Assembly: GCA_003153375.1 (NCBI GenBank)
Contig: PLYM01000121.1
Span: 28,615-67,069, forward strand
Direction: 5' to 3'
DNA: 38,455 bases
DNA from: Planctomycetaceae bacterium
GTDB lineage: Bacteria > Planctomycetota > Planctomycetia > Pirellulales > PALSA-1355
Under the pieces are notes generated by a model. It had not been told where the DNA came from. It saw only the letters and a list, made by a program, of their open reading frames with translations, and ran no database searches. The position numbers and the translations under genes are program-made. Of the stretch, positions 15,925 through 24,842 are shown one piece after another (the first letter of the stretch is position 1; each line of letters opens with the position of its first letter).

Positions 15925-16332
15925 TTACGACTTCTCGTGGCCCACGAGCAAGCGGTCGAGAATGCCGTTGACGAACTGGGCCGATTGCTTCGAGCCGAAG
16001 CGCTTGGCCAGTTCCACCGCCTCGTTGATGGCCACGCGAAACGGGGTTTCGGAGTGCAGGATTTCGAAGGCGCCCAGCCGCAGCACATTGCGATCGGTGG
16101 CCGCCATCCGTTCCAGGCTCCAATGGTCGGCCGTCTGGGCCAGCACCTCGTCTAATTTGGCGCGGTTGGCGCGCACCCCCTTGATCAACGAGCCGGCAAA
16201 CTCAATCAGCTCGCCGGCCTGCAACCGGTTGCGCACGAACAGTTCGTCGTCAGCCGGGTCGTGTTGCGGATTCAAATCGTCCTGATAAAGGACTTGGAGC
16301 GCGACTTCACGAGCTCGACTTCGGCGGGCCAT
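15925..16332 (-). CDS. nusB: Transcription antitermination factor NusB
   Basis: A 135-aa all-helical protein opening MARRSRAREVALQVLYQ and carrying the family signature R(N)VLRLGAFEIL and PFRVAINEAVELAKRFGSKQSAQFVNGILDRL. With NusE (S10) it binds boxA RNA in rRNA leaders and prevents Rho-dependent termination. It sits between ribH and ftsY; ribH-nusB is a widespread bacterial pairing. Here rho itself is two genes upstream, so the terminator and its antagonist share a gene run. Confidence 0.95.
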   Translation of the reverse strand: MARRSRAREVALQVLYQDDLNPQHDPADDELFVRNRLQAGELIEFAGSLIKGVRANRAKLDEVLAQTADHWSLERMAATDRNVLRLGAFEILHSETPFRVAINEAVELAKRFGSKQSAQFVNGILDRLLVGHEKS

Positions 16333-16459
16333 CCATCAACTCCTGATCCTGAAAAACGCTGGTAGCAAGTCTTGGCCGTCCTGGAGGTCGTCGATCACGA
16401 ATGGGCAGGTTCGGTGCGATACGGCGTGGCGCTTTGTCTGCGTGGCACTGGCACCGGCA

Positions 16460-16918
16460 CTAGGCGAGCTTGGCGAGCAGATCGATCATCTCCAGTGCCG
16501 CCAAGGCGCATTCACTCCCTTTATTGCCTACGTTGCCACCCGAGCGGTGGATCGCTTGTTCGAGGTTATCGCAGGTGAGCACGCCGAACAAGACCGGCAC
16601 GCCCGAGTGCAGTCCGGCCTCGCCCAGGCCAACACTCACCGCGCGGTTGATGTGCTGGTCGTGTGTCGTCTCGCCACGAATGACCGCGCCCAGACAGATC
16701 ACCGCGGCATAGCGGCCGCTGTGTGCCATCGTATGCGCTACCAACGGAATCTCGAAGGCCCCCGGCACCCAGGCCACGTCGATTTGCGCGTCGCGGACGC
16801 CGTTTTCCAGCAACGTCTCGACCGCGCCGGCCAACAGCTTGCGCGTAATCGACTCATTGTAGCGCGACACCACGATCGCCACCGCCCCCTGGGGGGCCAC
16901 CAAGGCGCCTTCAATCAT
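16460..16918 (-). CDS. ribH: 6,7-dimethyl-8-ribityllumazine synthase
   Basis: From the ATG at 16918 (MIEGALVAPQGAVAIVVSRYNE) the product is 152 aa, the usual size. VPGAFEIPL, CLGAVIRGETTHDQHI (with the catalytic histidine) and PVLFGVLTCDNLEQAI are family signatures. It condenses 3,4-dihydroxy-2-butanone-4-phosphate with the ribitylamino-uracil to give the riboflavin precursor, usually as a 60-mer or pentamer. Upstream in-frame starts at 16969 and 17038 add non-family residues and lack ribosome sites, so they are rejected. It is followed by nusB. Confidence 0.95.
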   Translation of the reverse strand: MIEGALVAPQGAVAIVVSRYNESITRKLLAGAVETLLENGVRDAQIDVAWVPGAFEIPLVAHTMAHSGRYAAVICLGAVIRGETTHDQHINRAVSVGLGEAGLHSGVPVLFGVLTCDNLEQAIHRSGGNVGNKGSECALAALEMIDLLAKLA

Positions 16919-17069
16919 GCGGGGCACAACCAACCACCTTTCGCCCGGTGCCGGGCACGGCACCGCCATAAACGCCGTGACTTTTTGGCAAAATAGTTCC
17001 CGATCCGCGACGGAACATGGCGGCGCTCGTGCTCGCACGAGGCGATGCTGGCCGCCGCGACTCGGGGGG

Positions 17070-18503
17070 TCACGACTTCATGCTCATCAGGAATTCGGCG
17101 TTCGTTTTGGTCTTTTGCAAACGATTGACCAGCAACTCCATCGCGTCGGGCACGTTCATGTCGTTGAGCACGCGCCGCAGAATGCACACGCGGCGATACT
17201 CTTCGGGATCCATCAGCATCTCCTCGCGACGCGTGCCGCTGCCGGCGATGTCGATGGCCGGCCAGATCCGTTTGTCGACCAGCCGGCGATCCAGCACGAT
17301 TTCCAAATTGCCGGTGCCCTTGAATTCCTCGAAAATCACCTCGTCCATCTTGCTGCCGGTGTCGATCAGGGCCGTGGCGATGATCGTTAGCGAGCCGCCT
17401 TCCTCGACCTTGCGCGCCGAGCCGAAAAACCGCTTGGGCCGCTGCAGCGCGTTGGCGTCGACGCCGCCGGAGAGAATCTTGCCCGAGTGAGGGCATTCCG
17501 AGTTCCAGGCCCGTGCTAGCCGCGTGATCGAGTCGAGAAAGATGATCACGTCTTGGCCATATTCGACCATGCGCTTGGCCTTTTCGATCACCATCTCCGA
17601 AACCTGGATGTGGCGCGCCGACGGCTCGTCGAACGTCGAACTGATGACCTCGCAGTTCGGTCCCTTGACCTGCCGCTCCATGTCGGTCACTTCTTCCGGA
17701 CGCTCGTCGATCAACAGCATGATCACGTAGACTTCCGGATGATTGATCAGCACGCTTTTGGCCATCTTCTGCAGCAAGATCGTCTTGCCGGCTCGCGGCG
17801 GACTGACGATCAACCCGCGCTGGCCGAAGCCGATCGGCACGATCAGGTCGACGACGCGCATGGCCGTTTCCTCGGCGCTCGATTCGAGTACCACGCGTTT
17901 GTCGGGGTGCAGCGGGGTCAGGTCGTCGAAGAAGACTTTCTCCGACAACTGATTCGGATCCTGATAGTTGATCGCCTCGACGCGCAGCAGCGCGAAGTAG
18001 CGCTCGTTTTCCTTGGGCGGGCGGATCTGGCCCGACACTGTGGCGCCGGTCCGCAAGCCAAAGCGGCGAATCTGGCTGGGCGAGACGTAGATGTCGTCGG
18101 GGCACGACAGGTAATGGTAGTCAGGGCTGCGGAGGAATCCGAACCCGTCGGGCAGAATCTCCAACGTGCCCTCGCCGAACATCAACCCGTTGAGCTTGAC
18201 CCGTTCCTTGAGGATCTTGAAGATCAGGTCCTGCTTCTTGATGCCGGTGATTTCGGCCAGATTTTCCTTGCGGGCTTGTTCGATCAATTGCGGCATGGTC
18301 ATGCGCTGCAGTTCGGCAATGTGGATGTCGCCCTGCTTGATCTGCTCGTAACGGTCGTGCGTCTCATCACCCAGATGGGCGGCCTCGTCGGCCAGCTCCT
18401 CGGCCAGGCTCAGCGGTTCGCCCTCGGGCGGTTGGGTGTAGGGTTCGGTATGAACGTGCGGCTTGGCGGCCTTGCGAACGCCAGTGCTTCTGATTTCGGA
18501 CAT
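17070..18503 (-). CDS. rho: Transcription termination factor Rho
   Basis: A 477-aa hexameric RNA helicase. After a polar extension of about 60 residues comes the Rho N-terminal helical domain ([20 protein letters not shown]), the cold-shock-type RNA-binding domain ([22 protein letters not shown]), then the ATPase with P-loop [12 protein letters not shown], Walker [14 protein letters not shown], and Q/R-loop region [12 protein letters not shown] and [17 protein letters not shown]. The extension is longer than in E. coli Rho but much shorter than in actinobacteria. AGGAG lies 9 nt before the ATG. The gene is followed by ribH-nusB-ftsY. Confidence 0.97.
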   Translation of the reverse strand: MSEIRSTGVRKAAKPHVHTEPYTQPPEGEPLSLAEELADEAAHLGDETHDRYEQIKQGDIHIAELQRMTMPQLIEQARKENLAEITGIKKQDLIFKILKERVKLNGLMFGEGTLEILPDGFGFLRSPDYHYLSCPDDIYVSPSQIRRFGLRTGATVSGQIRPPKENERYFALLRVEAINYQDPNQLSEKVFFDDLTPLHPDKRVVLESSAEETAMRVVDLIVPIGFGQRGLIVSPPRAGKTILLQKMAKSVLINHPEVYVIMLLIDERPEEVTDMERQVKGPNCEVISSTFDEPSARHIQVSEMVIEKAKRMVEYGQDVIIFLDSITRLARAWNSECPHSGKILSGGVDANALQRPKRFFGSARKVEEGGSLTIIATALIDTGSKMDEVIFEEFKGTGNLEIVLDRRLVDKRIWPAIDIAGSGTRREEMLMDPEEYRRVCILRRVLNDMNVPDAMELLVNRLQKTKTNAEFLMSMKS

Positions 18504-18672
18504 GATTACCGGGCTCCTGAAAGGTCGTAAGCTGACACGCAGAAGGCGTCAGCGGCGGGCATAAGGGTCCTGTGCGACGGGAAGCTTGTGAGATGGAACG
18601 AAATGGTGTTGCTTTCTAACGGGCGCGACGGCCGCGCAACGGGCGGAAACGAAGACAAAAACCGCAAGACAA

Positions 18673-19323
18673 TCAGGGGGCGGGGCGGGGGCCGCGGGAG
18701 GCGGGCGAGCCAACAAGCGAATGCCAAAACAGCTCGATCTGAGCCGCGGTCGATTCCGGAGACCCGGAATTATCTATTACCACATCGGCATGCGCTCGTT
18801 TGCTTTCCAGCGATTCCTGGGCAGCCTCACGACGGGCAAAATCCTCCTGGGTCCAACCTCGCGCTCGTGCCCGCGCCAAGCGGACCTCGGGCGAAGCGTC
18901 GACAAAAACGATTCGATCGCAAACTTTGTTCCAACCCGACTCCAGCATCAGCGGCACGTCCAGCACGATGGCCGCGGTCGCCGAGTGCGTAACCAACTCG
19001 GCCACCTGCTCGCGCATTCGCTGGCCGATGATGGGATGGGTCAGTTGTTCCAGGTATTTCAATTCTCGCGGACCATCGGGGGGCGGAGCAAACACGATTT
19101 TTGCCATCGCCGCGCGATCCACCTGGTCGTCGGGGCCAAATACCTTCTCGCCCCACCGCTGGCGGATCGCCTGCTTCACGTCCTCCGACTTCAATACCTC
19201 GTGGGCCCAACGGTCGGCCGAAACCACCACCGCGCCCAGTCGCTCCAATTGCTCGGCCACGAAACTCTTGCCGCTGGCGATGCCACCGATAATGCCCAGC
19301 AGCGGTACTTTCGTCCCGTCCAT
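18673..19323 (-). CDS. coaE: Dephospho-CoA kinase
   Basis: A 216-aa P-loop kinase that phosphorylates the 3'-hydroxyl of dephospho-CoA, the last step of CoA synthesis. P-loop GIIGGIASGKSFVAEQL, the conserved SADRWAHEVL (Asp of the CoA-binding site), LTHPIIGQRM, and IVLDVPLMLESGWNKVCD with VFVDASPEVRLAR are family signatures. The C-terminal tail (SPASRGPRPAP) is low-complexity. It lies 88 bp after polA; polA-coaE-rho order is common in several bacterial groups, so the gene run may be conserved. Confidence 0.95.
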   Translation of the reverse strand: MDGTKVPLLGIIGGIASGKSFVAEQLERLGAVVVSADRWAHEVLKSEDVKQAIRQRWGEKVFGPDDQVDRAAMAKIVFAPPPDGPRELKYLEQLTHPIIGQRMREQVAELVTHSATAAIVLDVPLMLESGWNKVCDRIVFVDASPEVRLARARARGWTQEDFARREAAQESLESKRAHADVVIDNSGSPESTAAQIELFWHSLVGSPASRGPRPAP

Positions 19324-19411
19324 CGATCTGCATCGCGCTATCTCTCGCCGGAGGGGACCACGCTGCCCGCTTTGTCAGGCGACAACGGTCCTGTGTCTCG
19401 GCCAAAACGAA

Positions 19412-22288
19412 TTAACTCCACGCCTGGCAATCGGCCCAGTTGTCTCCCGATTTCAAATCGACTTTCAACGGCACCGTCAATTCGAGCACGCCCGACATCT
19501 CGTCAGACACCAGTTGCGCCACGTGGGCGAGTTCGTTGGGGGGAACTTCGAAGACCAGTTCGTCGTGAATTTGCAGCAACATGCGCGCGGAGAGTTGTTC
19601 TTCGCGCAACCGACGATGGATCTTGATCATGGCGAGCTTGATCAGGTCCGCCGCCGAGCCTTGGATGACCGTGTTGATCGCTGTGCGTTCGGGTAGGTTC
19701 CGCTGGCGAGACACGCCGCTTCGAATGCCGCGAATCGCGCGTCGCCGGCCGAGGATGGTACTAACATAGCCAGTCCGGGGGCACTCTTCCAGTATGCCCG
19801 CCAGGAATTCCTCGACCCCGCGATAGCGGTCAAAATACGCATCGATGAACGCCGCCGCCTGAGCCTGGTCGATATTCAATTGTTTGGCCAGGCCAAAAGG
19901 GCTTTGCCCATAAATCACGCCAAAATTCACCGCTTTGGCGCTCCGCCGCATCTCGGGTGTGACGCCCTCCAGCGGCACGTGGTAGACCTCGCTGGCGACG
20001 CGAGCATGGATATCCTCATCGCGAGCGAAAGCCTCGCACAGCGTGGCGTCTTGGGAAAAATGCGCCAGCACGCGCAGCTCGATCTGCGAGTAATCGGCAG
20101 CCAGCAATTTCCAGCCCTCGTGGCCCGGCAGGAAGGCGGCGCGAATCTCCCGCCCGCTGCCGCTGCGGACCGGAATATTTTGCAAATTGGGGTCGCTCGA
20201 GCTCAAGCGCCCGGTGGCCGCCACCACCTGGTTGAACGAAGCATGGACACGGCCCGTCTGGGGATGCACCAACAGCGGCAAGGCATCGACGTAGGTGTTC
20301 TTCAATTTGGCATATTGCCGATACTCGATGATCTTGGCCGGCAACGGATGCAGCCGGGCCAGCTCTTCGAGCACTTCCACGTCGGTGCTGCCGCCGCTCT
20401 TGGTCTTCTTCAAAACCGGCAGCTTGTGTTCTTCGAACAGAATCTGCTGCAATTGCTTGGGCGAGCCGATGTTGAATTCACGTCCCGCCAACTCATAGAT
20501 CTCGCGCTCCAGCTTCTCCAGCAGCACGCCGTACTTGCGGCTCAACTCGCCCAATAGCGCCACGTCGATCTTGATGCCGTTGAACTCCAACTCGACCAGC
20601 ACTTCGACCAACGGCATTTCGACAGTCTCGAACAGCTTGTCGAGCTTCGCCGCTTCGAGCCGCGGGCGCAACATCGGCCGCAGCCGCCAGGCGATGTCGG
20701 CGTCCTCGGCCGCGTAGTGCGTGATCTGGGCCAGCGGCACTTCGTCCATCCGCTTCTGAGTTTTGCCGCTGCCGATCAGCTCGGAGATCTTCGTGGTCTG
20801 ATGGTGCAGATAGCGCTGTGCGAGTTCGTCGAGATTATGATTGCGCTCGCCCGCGTCGAGCAGGTAGCTGGCCACCATCGTGTCAAACGCCGCGCCGGCC
20901 AATTCGGCTCCGGCCGATCGCAGCACGACCATGTCGTATTTCAGATTCTGTCCGACTTTGGCAATCGCCGGGTTCTCCAGCACCGCGCGTAGCGCCTCGA
21001 GCGTTTCGGTCGGGTCTAACTGGGGATCGCCCGCCGGCGCCCGCACCGGCACGTAAAACGCCCGGCAATCTTCCCACGAGAATGAGTAGCCGACGATTTC
21101 GGCAAAACGGGGCGACACGCTGGTGGTCTCGGTGTCGAACGAAAAGCTCTTCTGTCGGCCCAGTTCGCCCACCAGCCAGGCCAACCGCTCGGGCGTATCG
21201 ATCGACTGATAGTCGACCGCGGCCGCCGGCTCGACCTTTCGCTCGGGCAGATCGGCGAATTGCCGAGCCAGTGTGTGAAAGCCCAGCTCATTGAACAGCT
21301 CGAACAGCGCCGGGCGATTCACGCCCTCCACGCGGGCCGCGTCCCAATCGACGTCGATCGGCACATGACGTTCCAGCCGCACCAGGTTGCGGCTGAGCAA
21401 GGCCTGCTCGCGCATCGCGATCAGATTGTCCTTGCGTTTGCCCTTGGGCAACTCCTCGACGCGAGCCAACAGTGCGTCGAGCGTGTCGAACTTTTGCAGG
21501 TATTCGCCGGCGATCTTGGGCCCAATCAGCGGCACGCCGGGCACGTTGTCGACCGAATCGCCGACCAGGGCCTGAAAATCGACGACCTGGTCGGGCCGGA
21601 TGCCCCAGTCGGCCTTCAAGGCACAGGCGTCGTACATCTGATCCTTGCGGACGTTATAAACGCGAATCGAGTCGGTGATCAGTTGCCGCGCGTCCTTGTC
21701 GTTGGTAACGATGGTACACTCGCCCTCGAGCTCGCCGACGCGGTGCGCGATCGTGGCCAGCAAATCGTCGGCCTCGTACGTCTCGTAGGCCAGCACCGGC
21801 ACGTTAAGCGCCGCGAGCATGCGGCTGATCGGCTCGTACTGCGGCGACAAGTCCGTCGGCATCTCACTTCGGTGCGCTTTGTAGTCCTCGTACATCTCGT
21901 GACGGAAGGTCCGCTCCGGACCGTCGAAAGCCACGAACAGATAGTCGGGCCGCTTTTGCTCCAGCAAGTAGAGCATGTCGCGCGTGAAGCCGAACACGGC
22001 CGAAACCGGCTCGCCCCGCGGGCTGGTCATCTCCGGCAGCGCATGAAAGACCTGAAAGATCAGCGAGTTGGCGTCGACCACCCAAACCGACTGCCCCTTC
22101 AGGCTCGCGGGCGGGGTTGGCGGACTGACCGAAACCGGTCGCGCCACCGGCGCGGTTGATTTCGACTCCGCGGCACGCGATTGGACGGGCGTTGCACGAA
22201 CGACCGGCGCCGAAACCACGTCGGATGGGTGCGGCTGCAAGTCATTCGCCATGCCGGGAAGCACGCCTTGGCGCATTGTTTTGGCCAT
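19412..22288 (-). CDS. polA: DNA polymerase I
   Basis: A 958-aa three-domain enzyme. The 5'-nuclease (about 66-330) starts VWVVDANSLIFQVFHALP. The proofreading domain (about 385-570) keeps its acidic residues: FSFDTETTS (ExoI), GQNLKYDMVVL (ExoII) and HYAAEDADIAW (ExoIII). The polymerase domain has motif A (AADYSQIELRVLAHFSQD), motif B (RRSAKAVNFGVIYGQ) and motif C (QIHDELVFEV). It fills gaps and removes RNA primers. The first 66 residues are a Pro/Ser/Ala/Val-rich extension with no domain. The strong promoter at 22346-22375 supports the position; MANDLQPHP (13 codons in) is an alternative start. Confidence 0.96.
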   Translation of the reverse strand: MAKTMRQGVLPGMANDLQPHPSDVVSAPVVRATPVQSRAAESKSTAPVARPVSVSPPTPPASLKGQSVWVVDANSLIFQVFHALPEMTSPRGEPVSAVFGFTRDMLYLLEQKRPDYLFVAFDGPERTFRHEMYEDYKAHRSEMPTDLSPQYEPISRMLAALNVPVLAYETYEADDLLATIAHRVGELEGECTIVTNDKDARQLITDSIRVYNVRKDQMYDACALKADWGIRPDQVVDFQALVGDSVDNVPGVPLIGPKIAGEYLQKFDTLDALLARVEELPKGKRKDNLIAMREQALLSRNLVRLERHVPIDVDWDAARVEGVNRPALFELFNELGFHTLARQFADLPERKVEPAAAVDYQSIDTPERLAWLVGELGRQKSFSFDTETTSVSPRFAEIVGYSFSWEDCRAFYVPVRAPAGDPQLDPTETLEALRAVLENPAIAKVGQNLKYDMVVLRSAGAELAGAAFDTMVASYLLDAGERNHNLDELAQRYLHHQTTKISELIGSGKTQKRMDEVPLAQITHYAAEDADIAWRLRPMLRPRLEAAKLDKLFETVEMPLVEVLVELEFNGIKIDVALLGELSRKYGVLLEKLEREIYELAGREFNIGSPKQLQQILFEEHKLPVLKKTKSGGSTDVEVLEELARLHPLPAKIIEYRQYAKLKNTYVDALPLLVHPQTGRVHASFNQVVAATGRLSSSDPNLQNIPVRSGSGREIRAAFLPGHEGWKLLAADYSQIELRVLAHFSQDATLCEAFARDEDIHARVASEVYHVPLEGVTPEMRRSAKAVNFGVIYGQSPFGLAKQLNIDQAQAAAFIDAYFDRYRGVEEFLAGILEECPRTGYVSTILGRRRAIRGIRSGVSRQRNLPERTAINTVIQGSAADLIKLAMIKIHRRLREEQLSARMLLQIHDELVFEVPPNELAHVAQLVSDEMSGVLELTVPLKVDLKSGDNWADCQAWS

Positions 22289-22345
22289 CGATCCAGCGGC
22301 CGGGGGGACGGTGAGATGAGAAGAGCGGAGGAAGGGAACAACCGC

Positions 22346-22375
22346 AATGGTATTCCTGTCCGGCGCCGGCTGTCA
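22346..22375 (-). promoter_or_regulatory. Sigma-70-type promoter of polA
   Basis: Minus strand TTGACA (22370-22375, perfect consensus), 18-bp spacer, TACCAT (22346-22351). Leader of about 50 nt to the ATG at 22288. Confidence 0.7.
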
Positions 22376-22443
22376 AGCACGCGAAAAGCCGCGGCAAACC
22401 GCCGTCTCATGGGCGTCCGAGTCGCAATCGACAGCGGCAGGCA

Positions 22444-23052
22444 CTAAGTCAGCTCGGCGAAATTCTTCAGGATGCGCAGGCCGTCGCGCTGACTCTTCTC
22501 AGGGTGAAACTGGGTCGCAAACAGGTTGTCGCGCCAGATCATCGAGCAAAACGGGGTAGGATAGCTGGTTTCGGTGGCGATGATCGTGGGATCTTTGGGC
22601 ACCACGTAATAGGAATGGACAAAGTAACAATGCACCCCGTCGTCGAGTCCCGCCAAGATCGGGGGCCGGTGACGAATCGTCAGTTGGTTCCAACCCATGT
22701 GGGGCACTTTGTAGTCGCTGGGCAGATCGAACCGCACGACTTCACCGTGGAGGATTCCCAGGCCCTCGTGCCGGCCGCCTTCGTAGCCGACGTCGAACAG
22801 CAATTGCAGTCCCAGGCAGATGCCCAGGAAGGGCTTGCCCGAGGCGATGGCCTGGCGAATGGGTTCGACCAGCTCCCGTCGCCGCAGCTCGGCAATCGCG
22901 TCGCCAAAAGCGCCGACGCCGGGCAGCACGATCTTCTCGGCGCGGGCCAGTTCGGCCGGATCGCTGGTGATGGTCGCCTGATGGCCGACTTTTTCGAATC
23001 CCTTTTGGACGCTCCGCAAGTTGCCCATCTGGTAATCGATAATCGCGATCAT
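22444..23052 (-). CDS. hisH: Imidazole glycerol phosphate synthase, glutaminase subunit
   Basis: A 202-aa class I amidotransferase. The nucleophile cysteine is in [14 protein letters not shown], the His/Glu of the triad in [14 protein letters not shown]; the start [20 protein letters not shown] is typical. HisH supplies ammonia to HisF, making imidazole glycerol phosphate and AICAR in histidine synthesis. HisF is not in the window, so the gene stands alone between an OmpA-like lipoprotein gene and polA. A TATAAT box 130 bp upstream suggests its own promoter. Confidence 0.95.
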   Translation of the reverse strand: MIAIIDYQMGNLRSVQKGFEKVGHQATITSDPAELARAEKIVLPGVGAFGDAIAELRRRELVEPIRQAIASGKPFLGICLGLQLLFDVGYEGGRHEGLGILHGEVVRFDLPSDYKVPHMGWNQLTIRHRPPILAGLDDGVHCYFVHSYYVVPKDPTIIATETSYPTPFCSMIWRDNLFATQFHPEKSQRDGLRILKNFAELT

Positions 23053-23181
23053 CAGCCCATCCGCACATCAAGGAGGAAACGGTCGTATGCACACCGACGG
23101 AGAGTCGGCGACGGCGCGCCCATGCGCCGTGCAACCATGCAAAGGGACCGCCCCTGCCCCGGGAAGGTTCGCAGCCGTGCC

Positions 23182-23187
23182 ATTATA
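23182..23187 (-). promoter_or_regulatory. Candidate -10 box of hisH
   Basis: A perfect TATAAT on the minus strand between the OmpA-like gene's stop and hisH; no convincing -35. Predicted leader of about 120 nt. Confidence 0.45.
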
Positions 23188-23208
23188 GTCGCGAGGCGGC
23201 CGACGTAA

Positions 23209-24036
23209 CTACCGGCCGGCGGCGGCCTTGTCGGGATACACGACCAGTTCCACCCGATTGTTGCGGGCCTTTCCGGCGGCCGTGGCATTCGAGACGACCG
23301 GCTGGTTGCTGCCGTGGCCGGCGATGTACATGCGGCCGGTAAACTGATTGCGGCTAATCAGGTATTGATAGACGGCCGTGGCCCGCGCGACCGACAGCGA
23401 CTGGTTGTCGCCGCCCGAGGGGCTGCGCACGAAGTCGGAATCGGTGTGGCCTTCGACGCCAATCTTCTGGTCCGGATACGTCTTCGCGATTTCGGCGGTC
23501 ACCATGTCGATCAGCGGAATCGCCGTGGGCTGCAGCGCCGTCGAGCCGCTTTGGAAGAGCCGCGCGGCGGGCAATTCGATCCGAACCACGTCGCCGTCGG
23601 TGCGCGTTTCGATGCCGGGCAGATTGAAGCCGGGCAGATTGCGCTGCAAGCTGCTGTTCGCCGTGATCTTGGCGCCCGTCTGCCGCCGCGTCGAGGCCAT
23701 CAAGGCTTCGGTTTGCTTGTCGCTGAGTTGTTTTTCGTCGCGCACCTGGCCCAGTTGGGCTGTGGCCGTGGCCAACTGATCGCGCACAGCGCCCAGTTGG
23801 TCTTCGAGCACCTTGCTCTGTTGACGCGTTTGAGCCAACAGGGTCTCGAGATCCTGATTGTCGCGGTCGAGTGTCGTGGCCCGCGCTTGCAACTCCTGAT
23901 TGCGCTGTTGCATCGTCAGTTGCTGTTGCTGCAGCGTCTGATTCTGAGTCTTGAGCGCATAGGAGTTGTTCGCGCAGCCGGAGAGTCCCGGCGCGGCAAG
24001 CAGCAAAAGCGAGCCCGCAATCGCGACGACTCGCAT
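23209..24036 (-). CDS. OmpA-family lipoprotein with coiled coil
   Basis: From the ATG at 24036 the product is 275 aa; GAGGAGG lies 6 nt upstream. The signal peptide MRVVAIAGSLLLLAAPGLSGC ends in the lipobox LSGC. Residues about 25-115 form a Gln/Leu-rich coiled coil (LQQQQLTMQQRNQELQARA and similar heptads). The C-terminal OmpA domain (about 150-270) has IGVEGHTDSDF, NQSLSVARATAVYQYL and ARNNRVELVV. In other bacteria this domain binds diaminopimelate of peptidoglycan, so a wall-tethering role resembling Pal is likely. Longer in-frame readings to 24219 lack signal-peptide sense and are excluded. Confidence 0.9.
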   Translation of the reverse strand: MRVVAIAGSLLLLAAPGLSGCANNSYALKTQNQTLQQQQLTMQQRNQELQARATTLDRDNQDLETLLAQTRQQSKVLEDQLGAVRDQLATATAQLGQVRDEKQLSDKQTEALMASTRRQTGAKITANSSLQRNLPGFNLPGIETRTDGDVVRIELPAARLFQSGSTALQPTAIPLIDMVTAEIAKTYPDQKIGVEGHTDSDFVRSPSGGDNQSLSVARATAVYQYLISRNQFTGRMYIAGHGSNQPVVSNATAAGKARNNRVELVVYPDKAAAGR

Positions 24037-24234
24037 GGGCGACCTCCTCAACAACACTGCGAAATGACCGAGTGCTTCAGATGGGAACGTACTGGTGAGC
24101 CGGTCGTGTGAGACCGGCTCCAGCCACGTGGCGCGTCCCCCGCTGGTGCGCGCGGCGGGGGGCGCAAGTTTTGACAAGGGCCGGATCGTAGCGTCGCAAC
24201 CGGAGGTAAACAAGGTCATTTTTCCAGCGGTCTG

Positions 24235-24750
24235 CTAGCAGGCGCCGACCGCGGCTCCGAGGGAGAGCACCTCGGGCCGAGGCGTGGGATAGACCCCGTA
24301 AAAGCGCTTGATGTAATGGCGGTGCCAAGCCTGGGGATGATGGGGCTGCCAGCCCCAGCGTGCCAGCAGCCGGTCCGAGATCCGACCGTTCCACACGTCG
24401 CACAGCAGCGCATCGGTTCCCTTCAGCCGGGCCACCTCGTCGAGCACTTCCAAGGCCCGGCGAAACGTGGCGTACGTGCAATCGCGGTGCGAGACCACAT
24501 ACTTGAGTGCCAGGAAGTTGGCGTGGCGGCGCGGCTGATTGTAATACAGCAAGCAGCGGTCGCCCGGTCGCTGGCGATGGGCCCGTTCGCCCCGCCACTG
24601 AATTTCCAGCGCCGAGATGATTTTGGGCCATCGCCGCAAGCGGATTGCCGCCAGGCGGCCGGCGCGGACGTCGATGACCCCATAGCGGCCGCGGCGCAGG
24701 ACCTCGGCGTCCGTCAGGGGATCGGCCAGCGTTTGCGTCAACCAGGGCAC
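24235..24750 (-). CDS. Conserved-looking hypothetical, possibly GNAT-like
   Basis: A 171-aa product rich in Arg and Trp, with no signal peptide. The middle (KYVVSHRDCTYATFRRALEVLDEVARLKGTDALLC in pieces) and the end (RISDRLLARWGW, HRHYIKRFYG) resemble the last half of acetyltransferase-fold proteins, where a W/F-rich strand closes the acceptor site. A canonical acetyl-CoA loop is not visible, so function is unassigned. It is the last gene of the aroDE-aroK-prepilin peptidase run, 92 bp after its neighbour. Confidence 0.6.
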   Translation of the reverse strand: MPWLTQTLADPLTDAEVLRRGRYGVIDVRAGRLAAIRLRRWPKIISALEIQWRGERAHRQRPGDRCLLYYNQPRRHANFLALKYVVSHRDCTYATFRRALEVLDEVARLKGTDALLCDVWNGRISDRLLARWGWQPHHPQAWHRHYIKRFYGVYPTPRPEVLSLGAAVGAC

Positions 24751-24842
24751 GGCGGTTTCAACTCGTGGGGCGTTTTTTCAGGGAACAGCCATCGGCTAAG
24801 CCGGCAAGCAGGTGTTTAAGTCTAGCTTTTGGTTCGGCGCCG

